From: Candidatus Omnitrophica bacterium CG_4_8_14_3_um_filter_43_15
GTDB lineage: Bacteria; Omnitrophota; Gorgyraeia; Taenaricolales; Taenaricolaceae
Length of the DNA: 46,715 nt
Direction of reading: 5' to 3'
NCBI GenBank assembly: GCA_002783585.1
Contig: PFHB01000059.1
Location: 1 to 46,715, forward strand
Below, one piece after another: positions 45,002 through 46,715 of the stretch. Each line of letters begins with the position of its first letter. Positions within the stretch are counted from its first letter, which is position 1. The notes beneath the pieces were generated by a model, which was not told the origin of the DNA, made no database searches, and saw nothing but the letters and a program-made list of their open reading frames with translations. Both the position numbers and the translations under genes were made by a program.

Positions 45002-46715
45002 TCAACCCAATGCGGTTAAATCAGTAATTATACTCGCTGCCCATTTATAAACATTGTTTTCCGAAACCACCCTGCGCATATTTTCCATGCGCCGCCTTTT
45101 TTCAGCCTGCGGCATCTCCACAGCCAGTTTTATGCTGTCAGCGAATTCTTCTATTGCATACGGGTTTATCTGTATGGCGTCTGTAAGCTCTTTTGATGCG
45201 CCTGTAAAACTGCTTAAAATCAAAGAGCCGCCTAAATCCTCCCTTGAGGCTATAAATTCTTTTGCGACAAGGTTCATCCCGTCATGCAGCGAGCTTACAA
45301 TGCAAACATCGGCTAAAGCATAAAACGGGGCTATTTCCTCAGGAGAAAACTGCTTTTTTAAATATATTATCGGCTTCCATGCCCCATTGGAATATTTCCA
45401 GTTTTTCTTTTCAATAAGCTCGTCTATCTCGGCTATCAGGTCGTGATAGCGTTTTATATGCGTCCTGCTTGGGGCGGCAAGCTGAATAAATACAAACTTG
45501 TTTTTGTATTCCGGATTTTTTTCAAGAAATCTGTCTATAGCAAGTACTCTTTCTATTATGCCTTTTGTATAATCTATCCTTTCAACGCCTAAAGCTATAA
45601 TTTTACCCTTAAGATCATACTCTTCTATAATTCTTTGCTTTTGAGGCCTTGCGGCCTTCACCATAGACATTGCCATAGACACGTCTACGCTTATAGGAAA
45701 AGACCTGACATGGGTTTCCATGCCTGAGCGCACTATGCTGAATTTTTCCGTATCAACGCGGCATTCAAGAAGCCGGTTTGCGGTATCCAAGAAATTATTG
45801 CAGTGAAACTGCACGTGAAAACCAACCAGGTCGCAGCTTAACATACCGTCTAAGATCTCATGCTGGTACGGGCATATCGAAAACACCTCAGGATTAGGCC
45901 ACGGTATATGCCAGAACAAAGCAATAATAACGTCCGGCCGCTTCTCTTTAATCATTTTCGCTAAAAGTGTAAAATGATAATCCTGTATGAATATAAAAGG
46001 CCTGCTTGCAGGCAGCTCTTCAAGAACCGCGTCAGCAAATTTCTGATTAACCTTTTTATAGGTCTGCCAGTCAGAGTCGCGGAAGATAGGCCTTGTATGC
46101 GTCATATGGCATAAAGGCCAAAGGCCTTCGTTTGAAAATCCGTAATAATAGCCATCTTCCTCTTCTTTTGTGAGCCATACCCTTTTTAATATATAGCGGT
46201 TGTCTCCTGGAGGCACGCCGAGTTTGTTTTTTGAATTGACAAATTTTTTATCCGCATTACCCGATGCCTGCGCAACCCATGTGCCGCTGCAGGCGCGCAG
46301 TATTGGGTCTATCGCTGTTACAACACCGCTTGCCGGCCGCACACACTTTGCTAAACCGGATACATCATCAATAACATGCATATAGGGCTCTCTGTTTGAA
46401 ACAACAAAAAGCGCGCCATCAGCCAGTTTTGCCCTTACAAGGGTTTTAAGTTTTGAATCAGTCCATAATTCATCTTCTTTGACGCGGACAGCCGCTTCTT
46501 TTGACATTGTCTTACGAGCTATACGCATCTTTAATGCTATCTCCTCGACCTCGCTGGCTAAATTTCCCAAAACGCCCGGCTCTCTTATTGGCTGCTTATC
46601 ATCTATGTCGCCTTTTTGAAAATGCTGAAACCATTCTGTAAGTTTTTTTACAGGAAGTATAAAGATATGCCTTTGTATAAAAACGGCTATAACAAAAATA
46701 AGCGCGATTAACACC
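45002..46715 (-). CDS. otsA: Trehalose-6-phosphate synthase with membrane/HAMP N-terminus (partial)
   Basis: Cut by the window edge, so the start and any upstream sensor are missing. The visible part opens with a membrane segment (LIALIFVIAVFIQRHIFIL), then a HAMP-like segment PVKKLTEWFQHFQKGDIDD to about residue 70, a helical linker, then GT20: VVSNREPYMH near 104, HIPWPNPEVF near 270, VERIDYTKGI near 375 and SLHDGMNLVAKEFIASR near 475. It forms trehalose 6-phosphate from a nucleotide-glucose and glucose 6-phosphate. Soluble OtsA lacks the membrane and HAMP parts, so this form may be membrane-bound and signal-responsive. Directly upstream of mscS and otsB. Confidence 0.9.
   Translation of the reverse strand, partial: VLIALIFVIAVFIQRHIFILPVKKLTEWFQHFQKGDIDDKQPIREPGVLGNLASEVEEIALKMRIARKTMSKEAAVRVKEDELWTDSKLKTLVRAKLADGALFVVSNREPYMHVIDDVSGLAKCVRPASGVVTAIDPILRACSGTWVAQASGNADKKFVNSKNKLGVPPGDNRYILKRVWLTKEEEDGYYYGFSNEGLWPLCHMTHTRPIFRDSDWQTYKKVNQKFADAVLEELPASRPFIFIQDYHFTLLAKMIKEKRPDVIIALFWHIPWPNPEVFSICPYQHEILDGMLSCDLVGFHVQFHCNNFLDTANRLLECRVDTEKFSIVRSGMETHVRSFPISVDVSMAMSMVKAARPQKQRIIEEYDLKGKIIALGVERIDYTKGIIERVLAIDRFLEKNPEYKNKFVFIQLAAPSRTHIKRYHDLIAEIDELIEKKNWKYSNGAWKPIIYLKKQFSPEEIAPFYALADVCIVSSLHDGMNLVAKEFIASREDLGGSLILSSFTGASKELTDAIQINPYAIEEFADSIKLAVEMPQAEKRRRMENMRRVVSENNVYKWAASIITDLTALG

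Overview
The window is a dense, almost entirely minus-strand stretch of a Gram-negative-type bacterial genome. It carries an Omp85-family barrel, lipoproteins with lipoboxes and signal peptides. An anaerobic life is suggested by NfnAB, a rubrerythrin-like protein, a radical SAM enzyme and a DUF362 ferredoxin-type protein. The gene mix and the GGGGACA-type palindromes remind me of uncultured phyla such as Omnitrophota, but that placement is only an inference. No rRNA, tRNA or CRISPR was seen.

Region 1 (1-28.7 kb) is a glutamine and ammonia hub. In minus-strand order it holds a glutamine synthetase, NfnA and NfnB, glutamate dehydrogenase, a GAF-ANTAR regulator with an FMN glutamate-synthase-like protein and a 48-residue Cys-rich protein, pyrG-carA-carB(N-half), DUF1846-carA(degenerate)-carB, a glycine-zipper protein, glnA-gltB-gltD, guaA and the start of nadE. 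Nearly every enzyme makes, spends or moves ammonia or glutamine nitrogen. Four transcription units (glnA-gltBD, DUF1846-carAB, pyrG-carAB and the GAF-ANTAR operon) start from near-consensus TTGACA / extended -10 promoters. Each is followed at once by a short hairpin with an A1/G4 hexaloop (P2, loop AAYGRC) whose 3' arm is also the 5' arm of an intrinsic terminator. Three of the four also have an upstream hairpin (P1) with an A1/G4 loop. This is the architecture of ANTAR-protein antitermination, and the only ANTAR protein in the window lies in the middle with the same leader on its own operon. The window therefore seems to hold a complete local ANTAR-RNA regulon for nitrogen and carbamoyl-phosphate/pyrimidine genes.

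The two carbamoyl-phosphate synthetase sets are odd. One has a full CarB but a CarA that has lost Cys, His and Glu of the glutaminase triad (GISTG, as in ammonia-dependent animal CPS I). The other has an intact CarA but only the N-terminal half of CarB.

Region 2 (28.7-35.1 kb, minus) holds an Ogg-type glycosylase, a secreted tyrosine phosphatase, AmrA, an Omp85-type barrel, Maf, a REP-associated tyrosine transposase between direct palindromic repeats, a YhiN-type flavoprotein and a radical SAM protein. Region 3 (35.2-37.3 kb, plus) has two lipoproteins and a YkgJ-DUF2156 fusion; it diverges from region 2 at a compact promoter pair and ends tail-to-tail with mgtE. Region 4 (37.3-46.7 kb, minus) is one long tight array: membrane-anchored HAMP-OtsA (cut by the edge), MscS, OtsB, DUF5752, TreT, DUF362, ferritin-like protein, aldolase and MgtE. 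It reads as trehalose/osmotic and ion physiology.

Palindromic repeats are scattered throughout. Their arms share GGGACA...TGTCCC ends but their centres differ. They lie in leaders, at the end of carB, and in frame inside nfnA and nfnB. The transposase at 32 kb may mobilise them, but this is not shown.
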